A stretch of 64,000 nt of DNA from the NCBI RefSeq assembly GCF_009660225.1, contig NZ_CP045920.1, positions 2,342,079 through 2,406,078 on the forward strand, given 5' to 3'. Both the position numbers and the translations under genes were made by a program. Below are positions 27,467 to 37,776 of the stretch, in pieces (the stretch's first letter is position 1; every line of letters starts with the position of its first letter). This stretch comes from Pseudactinotalea sp. HY158 (GTDB lineage Bacteria; Actinomycetota; Actinomycetes; Actinomycetales; Beutenbergiaceae). The notes under the pieces are model-generated. The model made no database searches. It was not told the DNA's origin and saw only the letters and a list, made by a program, of their open reading frames with translations.

Positions 27467-27943
27467 ATGAGATCCCGGGGCGGGAGCATCGCCTACGCCG
27501 CCGCGATGACGGCGCTGCTCGCGTTGTACATCTGGATCGTCGGCACCCGCGCGCTCGTCCTCATCGGCAGCGGTATCCCGGTCGCGGTGGGCATCGGGGT
27601 CGCGGTGTTCGTGATCCCGGTCGTGACCGTGTGGTTCCTTGTCGCCGAGTGGCGCCAGGCCGCCGTCGTGTCGCGGATGTACGCGACCCTCGAGGCGGAG
27701 GACGGCCTCGTCGTGGACGACCTGCCCCGCTCCCGCGGCGGCCGGATCGACAAGGCGGCCGCGGCGGAACGCTTCGGCCCGCTGGCCGAGATCGCGGAGG
27801 CCTCGCCGCAGGACTGGCGTGCCTGGTTCAACCTCGGCTGGGCCTACGACGCCGCCGGGGACCGCCGGCGCGCCCGCACGACGCTGCGCCGGGCGGCCCT
27901 GATGTTCCGGTCCGAGAGCTCCGCCCGGAACCAGCCGGGCTGA
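27467..27943 (+). CDS. Small membrane protein with TPR-like segment
   Basis: The 158-residue protein has two N-terminal membrane helices (about 8-27 and 33-55), a cytosolic stretch and a C-terminal tetratricopeptide-like helix pair, DWRAWFNLGWAYDAAGDRRRARTTLRRAALMF (core WFNLGWAYDAAGD). Such dapB-linked membrane proteins occur in actinomycetes, but no function is known. The gene follows dapB by 21 nt and converges on the VOC gene 29 nt further on. Confidence 0.7.
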   Translation: MRSRGGSIAYAAAMTALLALYIWIVGTRALVLIGSGIPVAVGIGVAVFVIPVVTVWFLVAEWRQAAVVSRMYATLEAEDGLVVDDLPRSRGGRIDKAAAAERFGPLAEIAEASPQDWRAWFNLGWAYDAAGDRRRARTTLRRAALMFRSESSARNQPG

Positions 27944-27972
27944 TCCTGCCGATCACTGCGCGACGCGCCTGA

Positions 27973-28407
27973 TCACGCGGCCGGCGTGGCCTCGCACGAG
28001 AACGCCCACATGACCCCGTACCGGTCGAATACCTGACCGTAGTAGTCGCCCCACGGCGCCTGCCCGAACGGCATCCCGACGTGGCCCCCGCCGGCGACGA
28101 AGGCGTCGATGTACCCGCGTGCCTCCTCCGGGGTCTCGGTCGTGAACAGCAGCGAGTACGCCGTGCCGCCGACCGGATAGTCCGTGCCCGGATCCATCGA
28201 GTCCCCGCCCGCGATGACGCCGGCCGGCAACGTGAGCGTCGCATGGGCGACCGCGTTCGGGTCGGGCTCGAAGCCCATGCCCGCCATCGGTGGCGCGTCG
28301 CCGTACCGCAGGATGTCGAGCTCGCCGCCGAGCACCTCGTGCCAGTGCGCCATCGCCTCGGCCGTCGTGCCGGGCAGGGCGATATAGGTTGCCAGGGACT
28401 GTGCCAT
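27973..28407 (-). CDS. VOC superfamily (PhnB/glyoxalase-like) protein
   Basis: The 144-residue protein has the paired beta-alpha-beta-beta-beta modules of PhnB-like VOC proteins: MAHWHEVLGGELDILRYGD, FTTETPEEARGYIDAFVAGGGHVGMPFGQAPWGDYYGQVFDRYGVMWAFS (key parts GQAPWGDYYGQ and DRYGVMWAF). PhnB-like proteins usually lack glyoxalase activity and their ligand is often unknown. The ATG at 28407 is used because GAGGAG lies 5 nt upstream. It follows the M16 peptidase gene by 85 nt on the same strand. Confidence 0.8.
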   Translation of the reverse strand: MAQSLATYIALPGTTAEAMAHWHEVLGGELDILRYGDAPPMAGMGFEPDPNAVAHATLTLPAGVIAGGDSMDPGTDYPVGGTAYSLLFTTETPEEARGYIDAFVAGGGHVGMPFGQAPWGDYYGQVFDRYGVMWAFSCEATPAA

Positions 28408-28492
28408 CACGGCTCCTCACGAGATCTGCGTGCGCGAGCCACACAGTGTGCCACGTCGGCTCCGGCAGCGACAGGGGCGAACCCGCGGCGGG

Positions 28493-29851
28493 CTACGGGA
28501 GCGGCAGTGCGTCGTCCCTCGGCCCGACGGCCACGAGGTGGCGCGGCTGCCCGGCGAGGTCGGCGGCGAGCTCTCGCACCTGCTCGGCGGTCACGGCGGC
28601 GATGCGGGCGAGGTTCTCGTCCACGGTCGTCAACTCGCCCAGGGTGATCTCCGCGCGGCCGAGCCTGGCCATGCGCGCGCCGGAGTCCTCGAGCCCGAGC
28701 ACGAGGTTCCCGCGCACCTGGCCGATGCCGAGGGCGAGTTCGTCGGCGCCGACGGGCTCGCGGGCGAGGCGCTGGAGCTCGGTCTCGATGAGTTCGACCA
28801 CCTGCTCGGCGCGATCGGGCGCGCAGCCGGCGTACACGCCGAAGAGCCCGGTGTCCGCGTACCCGGCGGCGAAGGAGTAGACGGAGTAGGCCAGGCCGCG
28901 CTTCTCGCGGATCTCCTGGAAGAGTCGGGAGCTCATCGAGCCGCCGAGGACGGCGTTGAGCACGGCGAGGGTGAACCGGCGCTCGTCCGTGGCGCTCGGC
29001 CCGAGCCCGCCGAGGAGGATGTTCGCCTGCTCGAACGGGCGGGCGATCGCGCGGCTCGACGACGCGCCGGCGAGTCCGGTGGTCGCCCCCAGCAGGGGGC
29101 CGGCGAGGGAGGGACTGCGGCGTGCCACCGGGGCGAGGTCCGCCGGCAGCTCCCACCCGCCCGCGGCCACGCCGCGCAGCACGGCGCCGGCGAGCCGGTC
29201 GTGGTCGACGTTGCCGGCGGCACAGACGACGAGTTCGTCGCTGCGGTAGTTCGCCCGGTAATGCTCGAGGACGGCGTCTCGCCCCGTGGCATTGATCGTC
29301 GCCGGGGTGCCGCCGATCGGGCGGGCGAGGGCGTGCTCACCGAAGACGGCGGCGGCGAACGCCTCGTGGGCGACGTCGACCGGGTCGTCGCCGGCCATGG
29401 CGAGTTCCTCGAGGATGACGCCGCGTTCGGACTCGAACTCGTCCGCGTCGATGATCGAGGAGGTGACCATGTCGAGGATGGTCTCACTGGCCATCGGCAG
29501 GTCCGCGTCGAGCACGCGGGCGTAGTAGGCCGTGTACTCCTTGGCGGTGGCGGCATTGGCCTCCCCGCCGACGCCGTCGAACGCGGCGGCGATGTCGAGG
29601 GCCGTGCGCGTGGGGGTGCCCTTGAACAGCAGGTGTTCGAGGAAGTGGGTGGACCCGTGGTGTCCCCCGGTCTCGTCCCTCGACCCGACCGCCACCCAGG
29701 CACCGATCGCTGCGGATCGCTGCCCGGGAACGGACTCGGTCAGCAGCCGGATCCCGCCGGGGAGGACGGAGCGGCGCATGAGCGCGCCGCCCGCCTCCAG
29801 CGAGACCTCGGTGCCCGGCGCGGCGGCCGGGCCGAGGACGAGGTCAACCAT
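28493..29851 (-). CDS. M16-family zinc metallopeptidase
   Basis: The 452-residue protease has the inverted zinc motif HFLEH (HxxEH, about 70) in GGHHGSTHFLEHLLFKGT, with the distal Glu in ERGVILEEL about 75 residues later, and the C-terminal inactive-half pattern GLGPSATDERRFTLAVLNAVLGGSMSSRLFQEIREKRGLAY (core SSRLFQEIREKRGLAYS). It lies 12 nt after pnp on the same strand, the conserved pnp-M16 pair of actinomycetes (pepR-like). No good Shine-Dalgarno is visible at the ATG, so coupling with pnp is likely. Confidence 0.9.
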   Translation of the reverse strand: MVDLVLGPAAAPGTEVSLEAGGALMRRSVLPGGIRLLTESVPGQRSAAIGAWVAVGSRDETGGHHGSTHFLEHLLFKGTPTRTALDIAAAFDGVGGEANAATAKEYTAYYARVLDADLPMASETILDMVTSSIIDADEFESERGVILEELAMAGDDPVDVAHEAFAAAVFGEHALARPIGGTPATINATGRDAVLEHYRANYRSDELVVCAAGNVDHDRLAGAVLRGVAAGGWELPADLAPVARRSPSLAGPLLGATTGLAGASSSRAIARPFEQANILLGGLGPSATDERRFTLAVLNAVLGGSMSSRLFQEIREKRGLAYSVYSFAAGYADTGLFGVYAGCAPDRAEQVVELIETELQRLAREPVGADELALGIGQVRGNLVLGLEDSGARMARLGRAEITLGELTTVDENLARIAAVTAEQVRELAADLAGQPRHLVAVGPRDDALPLP

Positions 29852-29863
29852 GGATGCCGGGGA

Positions 29864-32077
29864 CTACTTCGCCTCGGCGGCGGAGGCGTCGGCCTCCTCC
29901 TCGACCACCGCGTGCAGCGAGAGCTTGCCGCGGGGGTCGATCTCGGCGAGCTCGACCTGGACCTTCTGGCCCACCGACAGCACGTCCTCGACGGCGTCGA
30001 TGCGCTTGCCGCCCACGAGCTTGCGCACCTGGGAGATGTGCAGCAGGCCGTCCTTGCCCGGGGTGAGCGAGATGAACGCGCCGAAGGACGTGGTCTTGAC
30101 GACCGTTCCCACGAACCGCTCCCCGACCTCGGGCATGTGCGGGTTCGCGATGGCGTTGACCGCCTGGCGGGCCGCCTCGGCAGACGGGCCGTCGACCGCG
30201 CCGATGAACACGGTGCCGTCGTCCTCGATGGAGATGTCGGCGCCCGTGTCGTCCTGGATCTGGTTGATCATCTTGCCCTTGGGCCCGATGACCTCGCCGA
30301 TCTTGTCCACGGGGACCTGCACCGTGATGATGCGCGGGGCCGTGGGGGCCATCTCGTCCGGGGCCTCGATCGCGCCGGCCATGACGTCGAGGATCGTCAG
30401 GCGGGCCTGACGGGCCTGGGTCAGCGCGCTCGTGAGCACGGAGGCCGGGATGCCGTCGAGCTTCGTGTCGAGCTGGATGGCCGTGATGAACTCACCCGTG
30501 CCGGCGACCTTGAAGTCCATGTCGCCGAATGCGTCCTCGGCGCCGAGGATGTCGGTCAGGGCGGCGTACTTCGTCTCGCCGTCGACGGTCCCGGAGACGA
30601 GACCCATCGCGATGCCGGCGACCGGGGCGCGCAGGGGCACACCGGCGTTGAGCAGCGAGAGCGTGGAGGCGCAGACCGACCCCATCGAGGTGGACCCGTT
30701 GGAGCTGAGGGCCTCGGAGACCTGACGGATCGCGTAGGGGAACTCCTCGCGCGCGGGCAGCACGGGCACGATCGCCCGCTCGGCGAGCGCGCCGTGGCCG
30801 ATCTCGCGACGCTTGGGCGAGCCCACGCGGCCGGTCTCACCGGTCGAGTAGGGCGGGAAGTTGTAGTTGTGCATGTAGCGCTTGCGGGTCACCGGGGAGA
30901 GGGTGTCCAGCTGCTGCTCCATCTTGAGCATGTTGAGCGTGGTCACGCCCAGGATCTGGGTCTCGCCGCGCTCGAACAGGGCCGAGCCGTGCACGCGCGG
31001 GAGCACCTCGACCTCGGCCGAGAGGGTCCGGATGTCGGCGAGCCCGCGGCCGTCGATGCGGAAGCCGTCGGAGAGGATGCGGGTGCGGATGACCTGCTTC
31101 TGCACGCTGCGGAACGCGGCGGACAGCTCCTTCTCGCGCCCCTCGAACTGGCCGGCGAGGGAGGAGACGAGCTCCGACTTGAGCTCGTCGAGGCGGTTCT
31201 CGCGCTCCTGCTTGCCCGCGATGGACAGGGCGGCGTCGAGGTCGGCCGCGGCCTTCGCCTCGACGGCCTCGTACACGTCCGCCTCGTAGTCGGGGAAGAG
31301 CGGGAAGCTCTGGGTCTCCTTGGACGCCTGGGCGGCCAGGTCCAGCTGCGCCTGGGCGAGCGCGGCGACGAACGGCTTGGCGGCCTCGAGCCCGGCGGCC
31401 ACGACCTCCTCGGTCGGGGCGGTCGCGCCCTGGTTCTTGATGAGGTCCCATGCCTGGTCGGTGGCCTCGGCCTCGATCATGGCGATCGCGACGTCGTCCC
31501 CGACGATCCGTCCGGCCACGACCATCGAGAACACGGCGCGCTCGACCTCGGAGTAGCGCGGGAAGGCGACCCACTGATCGTCGATCAGGGCGATGCGCAC
31601 GGCGCCGACCGGGCCGGAGAACGGCAGGCCGGAGATCTGGGTGGACAGCGACGCCGCGTTGATGGCGAGGATGTCGTAGGAGTCGTCCGGGTGGATCGCG
31701 AACACGGTGCCCACGACCTGGACCTCGTTGCGCAGCCCCTTGACGAACAGCGGGCGCAGCGGGCGGTCGATGAGGCGGCAGGCGAGGATCGCCTCGGTCG
31801 AGGGGCGGCCCTCGCGGCGGAAGAACGAGCCGGGGATCTTACCGGCGGCGTACTGGCGCTCCTCGATGTCGACGGTCAGCGGGAAGAAGTCGAATCCCTC
31901 CCGGGGGTGCTTGCCCGCGGACGTCGTGGACAGCACGACGGTCTCCTCGTCGAGCGTGGCGAGCACGGCGCCGCCGGCCTGCTGGGCGAGGCGGCCCGTC
32001 TCGAAGCGGATGGTGCGGGTGCCGAACCGACCGTTGTCGATCGTGGCTTCGGCGTACTTGATCTCGGGACCCTCCAT
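29864..32077 (-). CDS. pnp: Polyribonucleotide nucleotidyltransferase (PNPase)
   Basis: The 737-residue 3'-5' phosphorolytic exoribonuclease has two RNase PH-like cores: [15 protein letters not shown] and [27 protein letters not shown] in the first, and [27 protein letters not shown] in the second. A KH domain ([16 protein letters not shown], about 590) and an S1 domain ([31 protein letters not shown]) close it. The ATG at 32077 is chosen because AAGGAGGG stands 6 nt upstream; the long N-terminal extension in frame is not family-like. It follows rpsO as in most bacteria. Confidence 0.95.
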   Translation of the reverse strand: MEGPEIKYAEATIDNGRFGTRTIRFETGRLAQQAGGAVLATLDEETVVLSTTSAGKHPREGFDFFPLTVDIEERQYAAGKIPGSFFRREGRPSTEAILACRLIDRPLRPLFVKGLRNEVQVVGTVFAIHPDDSYDILAINAASLSTQISGLPFSGPVGAVRIALIDDQWVAFPRYSEVERAVFSMVVAGRIVGDDVAIAMIEAEATDQAWDLIKNQGATAPTEEVVAAGLEAAKPFVAALAQAQLDLAAQASKETQSFPLFPDYEADVYEAVEAKAAADLDAALSIAGKQERENRLDELKSELVSSLAGQFEGREKELSAAFRSVQKQVIRTRILSDGFRIDGRGLADIRTLSAEVEVLPRVHGSALFERGETQILGVTTLNMLKMEQQLDTLSPVTRKRYMHNYNFPPYSTGETGRVGSPKRREIGHGALAERAIVPVLPAREEFPYAIRQVSEALSSNGSTSMGSVCASTLSLLNAGVPLRAPVAGIAMGLVSGTVDGETKYAALTDILGAEDAFGDMDFKVAGTGEFITAIQLDTKLDGIPASVLTSALTQARQARLTILDVMAGAIEAPDEMAPTAPRIITVQVPVDKIGEVIGPKGKMINQIQDDTGADISIEDDGTVFIGAVDGPSAEAARQAVNAIANPHMPEVGERFVGTVVKTTSFGAFISLTPGKDGLLHISQVRKLVGGKRIDAVEDVLSVGQKVQVELAEIDPRGKLSLHAVVEEEADASAAEAK

Positions 32078-32208
32078 GGGTGCCCTCCTTCTTCGGATCG
32101 ATCCCGGCCCGCGGCGGTCATCGATCGAGGCCCACGGATCCACGATCCGGGAGCCACTACCGAGGACCTTCGCCTGCCGGCGATTCTGGTTGTTCTCGTT
32201 TCTGGCTG

Positions 32209-32227
32209 CGGCCGGGAACCCCGGCCG
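32209..32227 (-). terminator. Second hairpin in the rpsO-pnp gap
   Basis: CGGCCGGG (32209-32216) pairs with CCCGGCCG (32220-32227) across a 3-nt loop, 50-70 nt beyond the rpsO stop. Confidence 0.45.
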
Positions 32228-32237
32228 GTACACGACA

Positions 32238-32267
32238 CCGGCCCGGTCCCCGAGGGGACCGAGCCGG
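32238..32267 (-). terminator. rpsO 3' hairpin (terminator or processing site)
   Basis: A 14-bp stem with one mismatch (32238-32251 with 32254-32267) and a tight GA loop begins 10 nt after the rpsO stop. With the second hairpin it may end most rpsO transcripts or be an RNase cleavage site that separates rpsO from pnp, as is known in Escherichia coli. Confidence 0.65.
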
Positions 32268-32277
32268 GGCGGTCAGG

Positions 32278-32547
32278 CTAGCGGCGCAGGCCGAGTCGCT
32301 CGATGAGCGTGCGGTAGCGCGCGATGTCGGTCTCGCGCAGGTAGCCGAGGAGGCGGCGGCGCTGACCGACGAGCAGCAGCAGACCACGACGGCTGTGGTG
32401 GTCGTGCTTGTGGGTCTTGAAGTGCTCGGTCAGATCGGTGATCCGCTGGGTGAGCAGGGCGACCTGAACCTCGGGCGACCCGGTGTCGCCTTCGCTGGTC
32501 GCGTATTCGGCGATGATCTTCTTCTTGACGTCCGCAGCAAGTGGCAC
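32278..32547 (-). CDS. rpsO: 30S ribosomal protein S15
   Basis: The 89-residue protein has the S15 signature: [52 protein letters not shown] (core [19 protein letters not shown]), binding the central domain of 16S rRNA. The GTG at 32547 is used because AGGAGA stands about 6 nt upstream. It precedes pnp and follows ribF. Confidence 0.97.
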   Translation of the reverse strand: MPLAADVKKKIIAEYATSEGDTGSPEVQVALLTQRITDLTEHFKTHKHDHHSRRGLLLLVGQRRRLLGYLRETDIARYRTLIERLGLRR

Positions 32548-32720
32548 CGGCGTCTCCTTTTCGTTTTCCGTTGCGCGGAGCTCCGGGGCATATCCACCCG
32601 GGCATAACGATTCCGCGGCCGATCGAACGGCAACGTCCATCGTATCAGGCGGCGGCGTCCGGGTATCGGGCGGGCGACTGAGACGGCGCACACACCGCGC
32701 AGGCGCCCCTCCCGCACGGC

Positions 32721-33776
32721 TCAGGCGCGGTTCGCCCTGGGCTGGGTCGGCTGAATCGAGGGCTGGGTCGGCTGATTCGAGGGCTGGATCGGCTGGATCG
32801 AGGGCCGAACCGAGGGCCGCGGGACACCGAGCAGGTCGGCCGCCTGGTCGACGTCGGTGTTCATCCGCGCGATGAGCTCGTCGATGCCGTCGAATTTGAG
32901 GGTGGGTCGCAGCCGGGCCACGAACTCGACGACGATCTCCCGGCCGTAGAGCTCGAGATCGGTGCGCCCGAGCACGTGCGCCTCGACCACGCGGGCCATC
33001 CCGGAGAACGTCGGGTTCGTGCCGATGGAGATCGCCGCGGGCATCCGCTCGGCGGTGCCGCTGCCCCAATCGGTCGTGAGCCAGCCGGCGTACACGCCGT
33101 CGGCTGGAATGGTGCCGCTCGCGTCCGGGGCGAGGTTCGCCGTCGGGAATCCGAGGTCGCGTCCGCGGGCCTGCCCGTGGACGACGACGCCGCGCATCCG
33201 GTGCCAGCGCCCGAGGATGCGGCGCGCATCGGCCACCGCTCCGGCGGCCAGGAGCTCGCGCACCCAGGTGGAGGAGGCGCGCCGGTGAGAACCGTCGGCG
33301 GGCACGTCGGTGACGATCCCGACCTCGAAGCCGAGCTCGCCTCCGAGCTCGGCCATCGTGCCCCGGTCCCCCTCGTTCCCCGCGCCGAACCGGATGTCCT
33401 CCCCGACCACGACCGCGCGGGCCCCGAGGCCGTCGCGCAGGTAGGTGCGCGCGAAGGCCACCGCGCTCTGGGCCGCGAAGGCCGGGGTGTAGTGGATCAC
33501 GAGGCAGGCGTCGAGGCCGGCCGCGGCGAGCAGGTCGAGCCGGTCGGTCAGCCCGGTGAGCAGCACGGGCGCGCCCTCGGGGCGATGGATGCGGGCCGGA
33601 TGCGGATCGAAGGTGATCGCCACGGCCATGACACCCCGCTCGCGGGCGGCGCGCACCGTGGCCGCGAGCACGGCGGCATGGCCGGTGTGCACGCCATCGA
33701 AGTTCCCGATGGTGATCGCCGTTCCGGCGCCGGCCACATCCGCCGGGATCTCCTTCAGTCCACGCCAGATCTGCAC
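32721..33776 (-). CDS. ribF: Bifunctional riboflavin kinase/FAD synthetase
   Basis: The 351-residue enzyme makes FMN and FAD from riboflavin. The N-terminal FAD synthetase nucleotidyltransferase part has [12 protein letters not shown] (about 22) and [10 protein letters not shown]; the C-terminal kinase domain has [27 protein letters not shown] (core [11 protein letters not shown]) and GVYAGWL. The end carries an unusual Gln-Pro-rich tail with repeated QPTQPS units. The GTG at 33776 gives the expected N-terminus. The usual partner truB is separated here by an acyltransferase gene. Confidence 0.93.
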   Translation of the reverse strand: MQIWRGLKEIPADVAGAGTAITIGNFDGVHTGHAAVLAATVRAARERGVMAVAITFDPHPARIHRPEGAPVLLTGLTDRLDLLAAAGLDACLVIHYTPAFAAQSAVAFARTYLRDGLGARAVVVGEDIRFGAGNEGDRGTMAELGGELGFEVGIVTDVPADGSHRRASSTWVRELLAAGAVADARRILGRWHRMRGVVVHGQARGRDLGFPTANLAPDASGTIPADGVYAGWLTTDWGSGTAERMPAAISIGTNPTFSGMARVVEAHVLGRTDLELYGREIVVEFVARLRPTLKFDGIDELIARMNTDVDQAADLLGVPRPSVRPSIQPIQPSNQPTQPSIQPTQPRANRA

Positions 33777-33875
33777 GCGGTTCCGCCTCTCCAGTTCGCT
33801 CTCGCCGGTCCTAGCGTGCCACCACGGCGGGTGCCTGCGCGAATTGGCGCCCGCCCACGCGGCCGCCGGCCGGCC

Positions 33876-36122
33876 TCACCCGGCGGCCGCCCCCGTGCCG
33901 AGCAGCGGCTCGACCTGGCCCCAGACGTAGTCGGCGAGGGTGCGGGCGTAGGTCTCGGTCACGTGCTGCTGGTCGCGATAGACCATCACGTTGCCGATGA
34001 CCGGCGGGCATTCGTCCGCGGTGCAGTACTGCCCGGTCATGTCGACCCAGGTGACGTCCGGATCGCCCGCGGCGGCCGCCCGCTGGCGGTCGAGCGGCAT
34101 CGCGTCGTCCTTGTCGATCGCGCAGTCCTCGGGATCGTTCAGGTTCTCGAGCACGCACTCCGTGGTCTCGTCCTTGGGCAGCATCATCGGGTTGTCGCTC
34201 AACACCGCCACGGGGGCGACCGCGCGCAGTTCCTTCCACATCTGCCGGAAGCCGTCCGTGGGGCTCGGCACGTCCGCGCTCTCGACGAAGGGATGGTCGG
34301 TGAGGTTGGAGGTGACGAACAGGTCGGCCTCGTCCCGGTCGACGATGTCGGCCAGGGTCGCCCGGTTCGCCTCGAGGCACGGGCCCCCGCGGGTGGCGTC
34401 GGACTCCCGCTGGGCGAAGCTGAACGGGCAGGAGGCGTGCAGGTAGGTGACGATGCGCAGGCTCTGCTCTTCGGCGATCTTCTGGAACGCGGGCAGGTAC
34501 TGCTCGGTGTGGGAGTCGCCGACGAGCACGACGGTCGTGCCCGCGTCCTCGTCGCCGAAGACGCAGCGCGGCGTGGTCGGGTCGTCGATCGAGGACTTGC
34601 AGTCGTCCTTGGCGCTCTCCGGCAGGTCCTCGCGGGCCCGGGAGGGCGTCGGCGCGATCCCGGCCGCGTTCTGCACGAACGGGCGGTATCCGCTGCGGCT
34701 GATCGACTCGGATCCGAAACCGCGCGGCGGATTCGACTCGAGCGCCTGGGCCTCGCTCTGGAGGGTCGTGCTGCTGTGGTGGAACCAGCCCACCGTGCCG
34801 GCGCCGGCGATCGCGGTGAACGACATGCTCACCGCGGCGACGGCCACGAGCCGCGGCAGGGCGGTGTTGGCGGAGGTGTGGTGCAGGAACGGCAGCTCCA
34901 CGAGATGGCGGGAGAGTGCGCCGAGCAGGAATGCGAGCGCGACCCCGAACCCGAGCGCCACCGCCGGGCTCACCCCGGGAAACAGGTAGGGCAGGAACAC
35001 GACGACCGGCCAATGCCACAGGTAGAGGGAATAGGAGGCGTCGCCGCACCACTGCACGCTGCGGGCGCCGATCAGGTGCGCGAGGGCGCCGTCCGGCCGG
35101 GCCTCGATCCACCGGTTCGCCCCGAGGATCATCGCCGCGGTGCCGACGGTCGGCGCGAGCGCCGCGACGCCGGGGAACGGCGTGGCGGCGTCGTAGGTCA
35201 CGAGCGCGAAGGCGACGAGCGCCGTCCCCGATCCGAGCCAGGCCGCGCCCCGACGGGGGCCGCGCGCGAGTCGCTGGAGCTGCGGCCAGTGCACGGCGAC
35301 CAGGCCGCCGAGGGCGAGCTCCCAGGCGCGGGCGGGGGTGACGAAGTAGGCCGCCGGATCCCCGGCGATCACCTGGAGGGCGCTGTAGGCGCCGCTGCCC
35401 GCGACGACCGCCCACAGCACGACGCCGGCGACGAGCCGCGGCGAGGCCGGTCCGTGCCCCCGCCGCCGGCGCCACCACGTGGCCGCGGCGATCGAGGCCA
35501 CGAGCAGCGCGGGCCACACGAAGTAGAACTGTTCCTCGACCGACAGGCTCCAGTAGTGCTGCAGCGGGCTCGCCGCAGCCCCTTCGGCGAGGTAGTCGAC
35601 GGACTGATGGGCCAGATACCAGTTCTGGCCGAAGAACGTCGTGGCGAGCGCCTCGTGGCCGAGGTCGGTCCACCGGTTCATCGGCAGGATGAGCACGCCG
35701 GCGACCGTGATCGCGGCCAGCGCGGCGCTCGCCGCGGGCAGGATCCGCCGGATGCGCCGGCCGTAGAAGCCGCGGAAGCTCAGCCGGCCCTCCCGGGCGA
35801 TCTCGCGGATCATGAGCCCGGTGATGAGGTAGCCGGAGATGACGAAGAAGATGTCGACGCCGACGTAGCCGCCCGGCAGCGCGCCCGGGCGGAAGTGATA
35901 GGCCATGACGGCGAGTACCGCGAGCGCCCGCAGCGCCTGGATCTCCGGTTGGAAGCGCGCGCGTGTGGACGACGCAGCTCGCCGCCCGCTCGGCCGTGAC
36001 CGGTCGCTCGGGCTGCTCGCCGCGGGTAGCCCGGATGCCCCGGATGCGCCCGATGCCCCCGCTGCCAGGCCGACGTCGCCTCCGGGGTCGCGGAGGCCCG
36101 CTGTCCTCGGTGCTGCTGCCAC
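33876..36122 (-). CDS. OafA/YrhL-type membrane acyltransferase with SGNH domain
   Basis: The 748-residue protein starts with a low-complexity cytosolic stretch, then the acyltransferase-3 domain of about ten helices: RFQPEIQALRALAVLAVMAYHF with the active His in YHF, GGYVGVDIFFVISGYLIT, RRIRRILPA and WSLSVEEQFYFVWP. From about 490 an extracytoplasmic SGNH hydrolase-like domain has VLVGDSHTEQYLPAF and, near the end, RDQQHVTETYA (Asp/His). Such fusions O-acetylate surface polysaccharides or peptidoglycan. The GTG at 36122 follows GGGGAG. A separate promoter precedes it, so it is an insertion into the truB-ribF operon. Confidence 0.88.
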   Translation of the reverse strand: MAAAPRTAGLRDPGGDVGLAAGASGASGASGLPAASSPSDRSRPSGRRAASSTRARFQPEIQALRALAVLAVMAYHFRPGALPGGYVGVDIFFVISGYLITGLMIREIAREGRLSFRGFYGRRIRRILPAASAALAAITVAGVLILPMNRWTDLGHEALATTFFGQNWYLAHQSVDYLAEGAAASPLQHYWSLSVEEQFYFVWPALLVASIAAATWWRRRRGHGPASPRLVAGVVLWAVVAGSGAYSALQVIAGDPAAYFVTPARAWELALGGLVAVHWPQLQRLARGPRRGAAWLGSGTALVAFALVTYDAATPFPGVAALAPTVGTAAMILGANRWIEARPDGALAHLIGARSVQWCGDASYSLYLWHWPVVVFLPYLFPGVSPAVALGFGVALAFLLGALSRHLVELPFLHHTSANTALPRLVAVAAVSMSFTAIAGAGTVGWFHHSSTTLQSEAQALESNPPRGFGSESISRSGYRPFVQNAAGIAPTPSRAREDLPESAKDDCKSSIDDPTTPRCVFGDEDAGTTVVLVGDSHTEQYLPAFQKIAEEQSLRIVTYLHASCPFSFAQRESDATRGGPCLEANRATLADIVDRDEADLFVTSNLTDHPFVESADVPSPTDGFRQMWKELRAVAPVAVLSDNPMMLPKDETTECVLENLNDPEDCAIDKDDAMPLDRQRAAAAGDPDVTWVDMTGQYCTADECPPVIGNVMVYRDQQHVTETYARTLADYVWGQVEPLLGTGAAAG

Positions 36123-36205
36123 GTTCTCCCCTGGGTCGGCGTCTCGGGCGGACGACCGGCCGCACCACGATCCTGCGCGCGGATCGACCGATCGTTACCG
36201 AATCG

Positions 36206-36234
36206 AGACTATCAAACCGGCCTCTCGGTGTCGC
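36206..36234 (-). promoter_or_regulatory. Promoter of the acyltransferase gene
   Basis: On the minus strand GCGACA (36229-36234) and TAGTCT (36206-36211) are spaced by exactly 17 bp, giving a leader of about 75 nt before the GTG at 36122. It lies in the truB-acyltransferase gap and may also serve ribF. Confidence 0.5.
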
Positions 36235-36280
36235 CCGGCGGACCGGAACCGAGCGGGGAGGGTGGCCCGCGCCCCGGGGA

Positions 36281-37237
36281 TCAGGCCGGGTCGAGCACGA
36301 GCACGGGGCGGGCCCGCTCACCGTCGAGGCTCAGCACGGCGATCCCGCGCCCGGCCGGGTCGAACGCGCCGGCGAGCTCGGCCATGCCGCCCGCCGCGAG
36401 TGACTGGCCGTAGCGGACCGCCCGGGCCTCGCCCTCGGTCAGCTCGCGGGCGGGCAGGAGCAGCCGCAGCGCCGTGGTCACGCTCAGCAGCGCATCCGGG
36501 GCGGTCCGGGGCAGGGTGTCGTCGGCGCGGACCGCCGCAGTCCGGGCGGCCGTGGCGGTGGGTTCGGGGTCGAGGTCGAAGGGTCCGACCCGGGTGCGCC
36601 GCAGCGCGGTGAGGTGGCCGCCGCAGCCGAGTCGGGCGCCGAGATCCCGGGCGAGGGCGCGCACGTAGGTGCCGGAGGAGCAGTCGATCACGGCGTCGAC
36701 GTCGACGACCGGTGTGCCGTCGGCGGCGACCGACGCGCGGGGCTCGGCCAGCGCGAACCGGTGGATCGTCACGGGCCGGGCGGGCAGGGCGACCTCCTCC
36801 CCCGCGCGCACCCGGGCGTAGGCGCGCTTGCCGTCGACCTTGATGGCCGAGACCGCGCTCGGAACCTGCTCGATCGGTCCGCGCAGCCCCGCGGCGACGG
36901 CCTCGATCCCGTCCAGCTCGAGCCGGACGGCGCGCTCCGGGCCGGCGGCGAGGCGGGCGCCCGGGGAGGAGGTCGCCTCCCCCTCGGCGTCGTCGGTGTT
37001 CGTGCCCTGGCCGAGCCGGATGGTGGCCGTATAGGTCTTGTCCACGCCGACGATATAGGTGAGCAGCCGGGTGGCACGCCCGATGCCGAGCACGAGCAGG
37101 CCCGTGGCCATCGGATCGAGGGTGCCGGCGTGTCCGACCTTGCGGGTCCCCAGGGCGCGCCGCGTGCGGGCGACGGCGCCGTGGGAGGTGAGGCCCGCCG
37201 GCTTGTCGAGCAGGAGCAGGCCGTCGGGGGCGTTCAG
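36281..37237 (-). CDS. truB: tRNA pseudouridine(55) synthase, probable CTG start
   Basis: The 318-residue enzyme makes pseudouridine 55 in the T-loop of tRNA. TruB similarity begins at [19 protein letters not shown], upstream of the first ATG (37111); that ATG directly follows the catalytic Asp in [12 protein letters not shown], so starting there would remove the active site. No ATG, GTG or TTG is in frame in the needed region, but a CTG at 37237 overlaps the rbfA TGA as C-TGA and has GAGG 4 nt upstream. I therefore place the start at CTG. A PUA-like end closes the protein ([13 protein letters not shown]). Confidence 0.85.
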   Translation of the reverse strand: MNAPDGLLLLDKPAGLTSHGAVARTRRALGTRKVGHAGTLDPMATGLLVLGIGRATRLLTYIVGVDKTYTATIRLGQGTNTDDAEGEATSSPGARLAAGPERAVRLELDGIEAVAAGLRGPIEQVPSAVSAIKVDGKRAYARVRAGEEVALPARPVTIHRFALAEPRASVAADGTPVVDVDAVIDCSSGTYVRALARDLGARLGCGGHLTALRRTRVGPFDLDPEPTATAARTAAVRADDTLPRTAPDALLSVTTALRLLLPARELTEGEARAVRYGQSLAAGGMAELAGAFDPAGRGIAVLSLDGERARPVLVLDPA

Positions 37238-37680
37238 GGTGCCTCGTCCGTGGGGGACTCGGCGCGGGGGGTCCGGTAGGGATCGGCGTCGCCGGCGTAG
37301 CCCGCTCGTTCGCGCAGCTTCGCCACCTCGGCGTCGTGGGCGGCCGCCCGCGCGAGGGCCGAGTCGAGGTGGGCGGCGGTCTCGGGGATGGAGTCGACGG
37401 TGAACTCGAGCGTGGGGGTGAGCCGCACGCCCGTCTGCTTGCCGACCTCGGATCGGATGAGGCCCTTGGCCGATTCGAGCGCCGCGGCGGTACTCGCACG
37501 GTCGGTCTCGTCGCCGTAGACGGTGTAGAACACGGTGGCGTGCTGGAGGTCCCCGGTCACGCGCACGTCCGTCACGGTGATGAAGCCGAGGCGCGGGTCC
37601 TTGATCCGGGTGTCGAGCATCTGGGCGACGATCTGGTGGATGCGCTCACCGAGCTTACGGGCGCGGGGGTGATCGGCCAT
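37234..37680 (-). CDS. rbfA: 30S ribosome-binding factor A
   Basis: The 148-residue factor helps mature the 5' end of 16S rRNA. Family motifs are [47 protein letters not shown] (core [13 protein letters not shown]) and [24 protein letters not shown] lies 4 nt before the ATG at 37680. The stop overlaps the truB CTG. infB is upstream, separated by 152 nt with a hairpin. Confidence 0.95.
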   Translation of the reverse strand: MADHPRARKLGERIHQIVAQMLDTRIKDPRLGFITVTDVRVTGDLQHATVFYTVYGDETDRASTAAALESAKGLIRSEVGKQTGVRLTPTLEFTVDSIPETAAHLDSALARAAAHDAEVAKLRERAGYAGDADPYRTPRAESPTDEAP

Positions 37681-37776
37681 GTTCCTTCTCCTGCTCTCGG
37701 CCCCCGCGCGACCCGCGCGGGGAGTGTGACGGGCCGTGTGTGGGTGGGCCGCCGGCACGCCGGCCGGCCCGGGAGG

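Noticed and set aside
28430..32281. Plus-strand open frame of about 1280 codons
   Set aside because: It lies opposite the M16 peptidase gene and pnp, which are certain; no recognisable motif.
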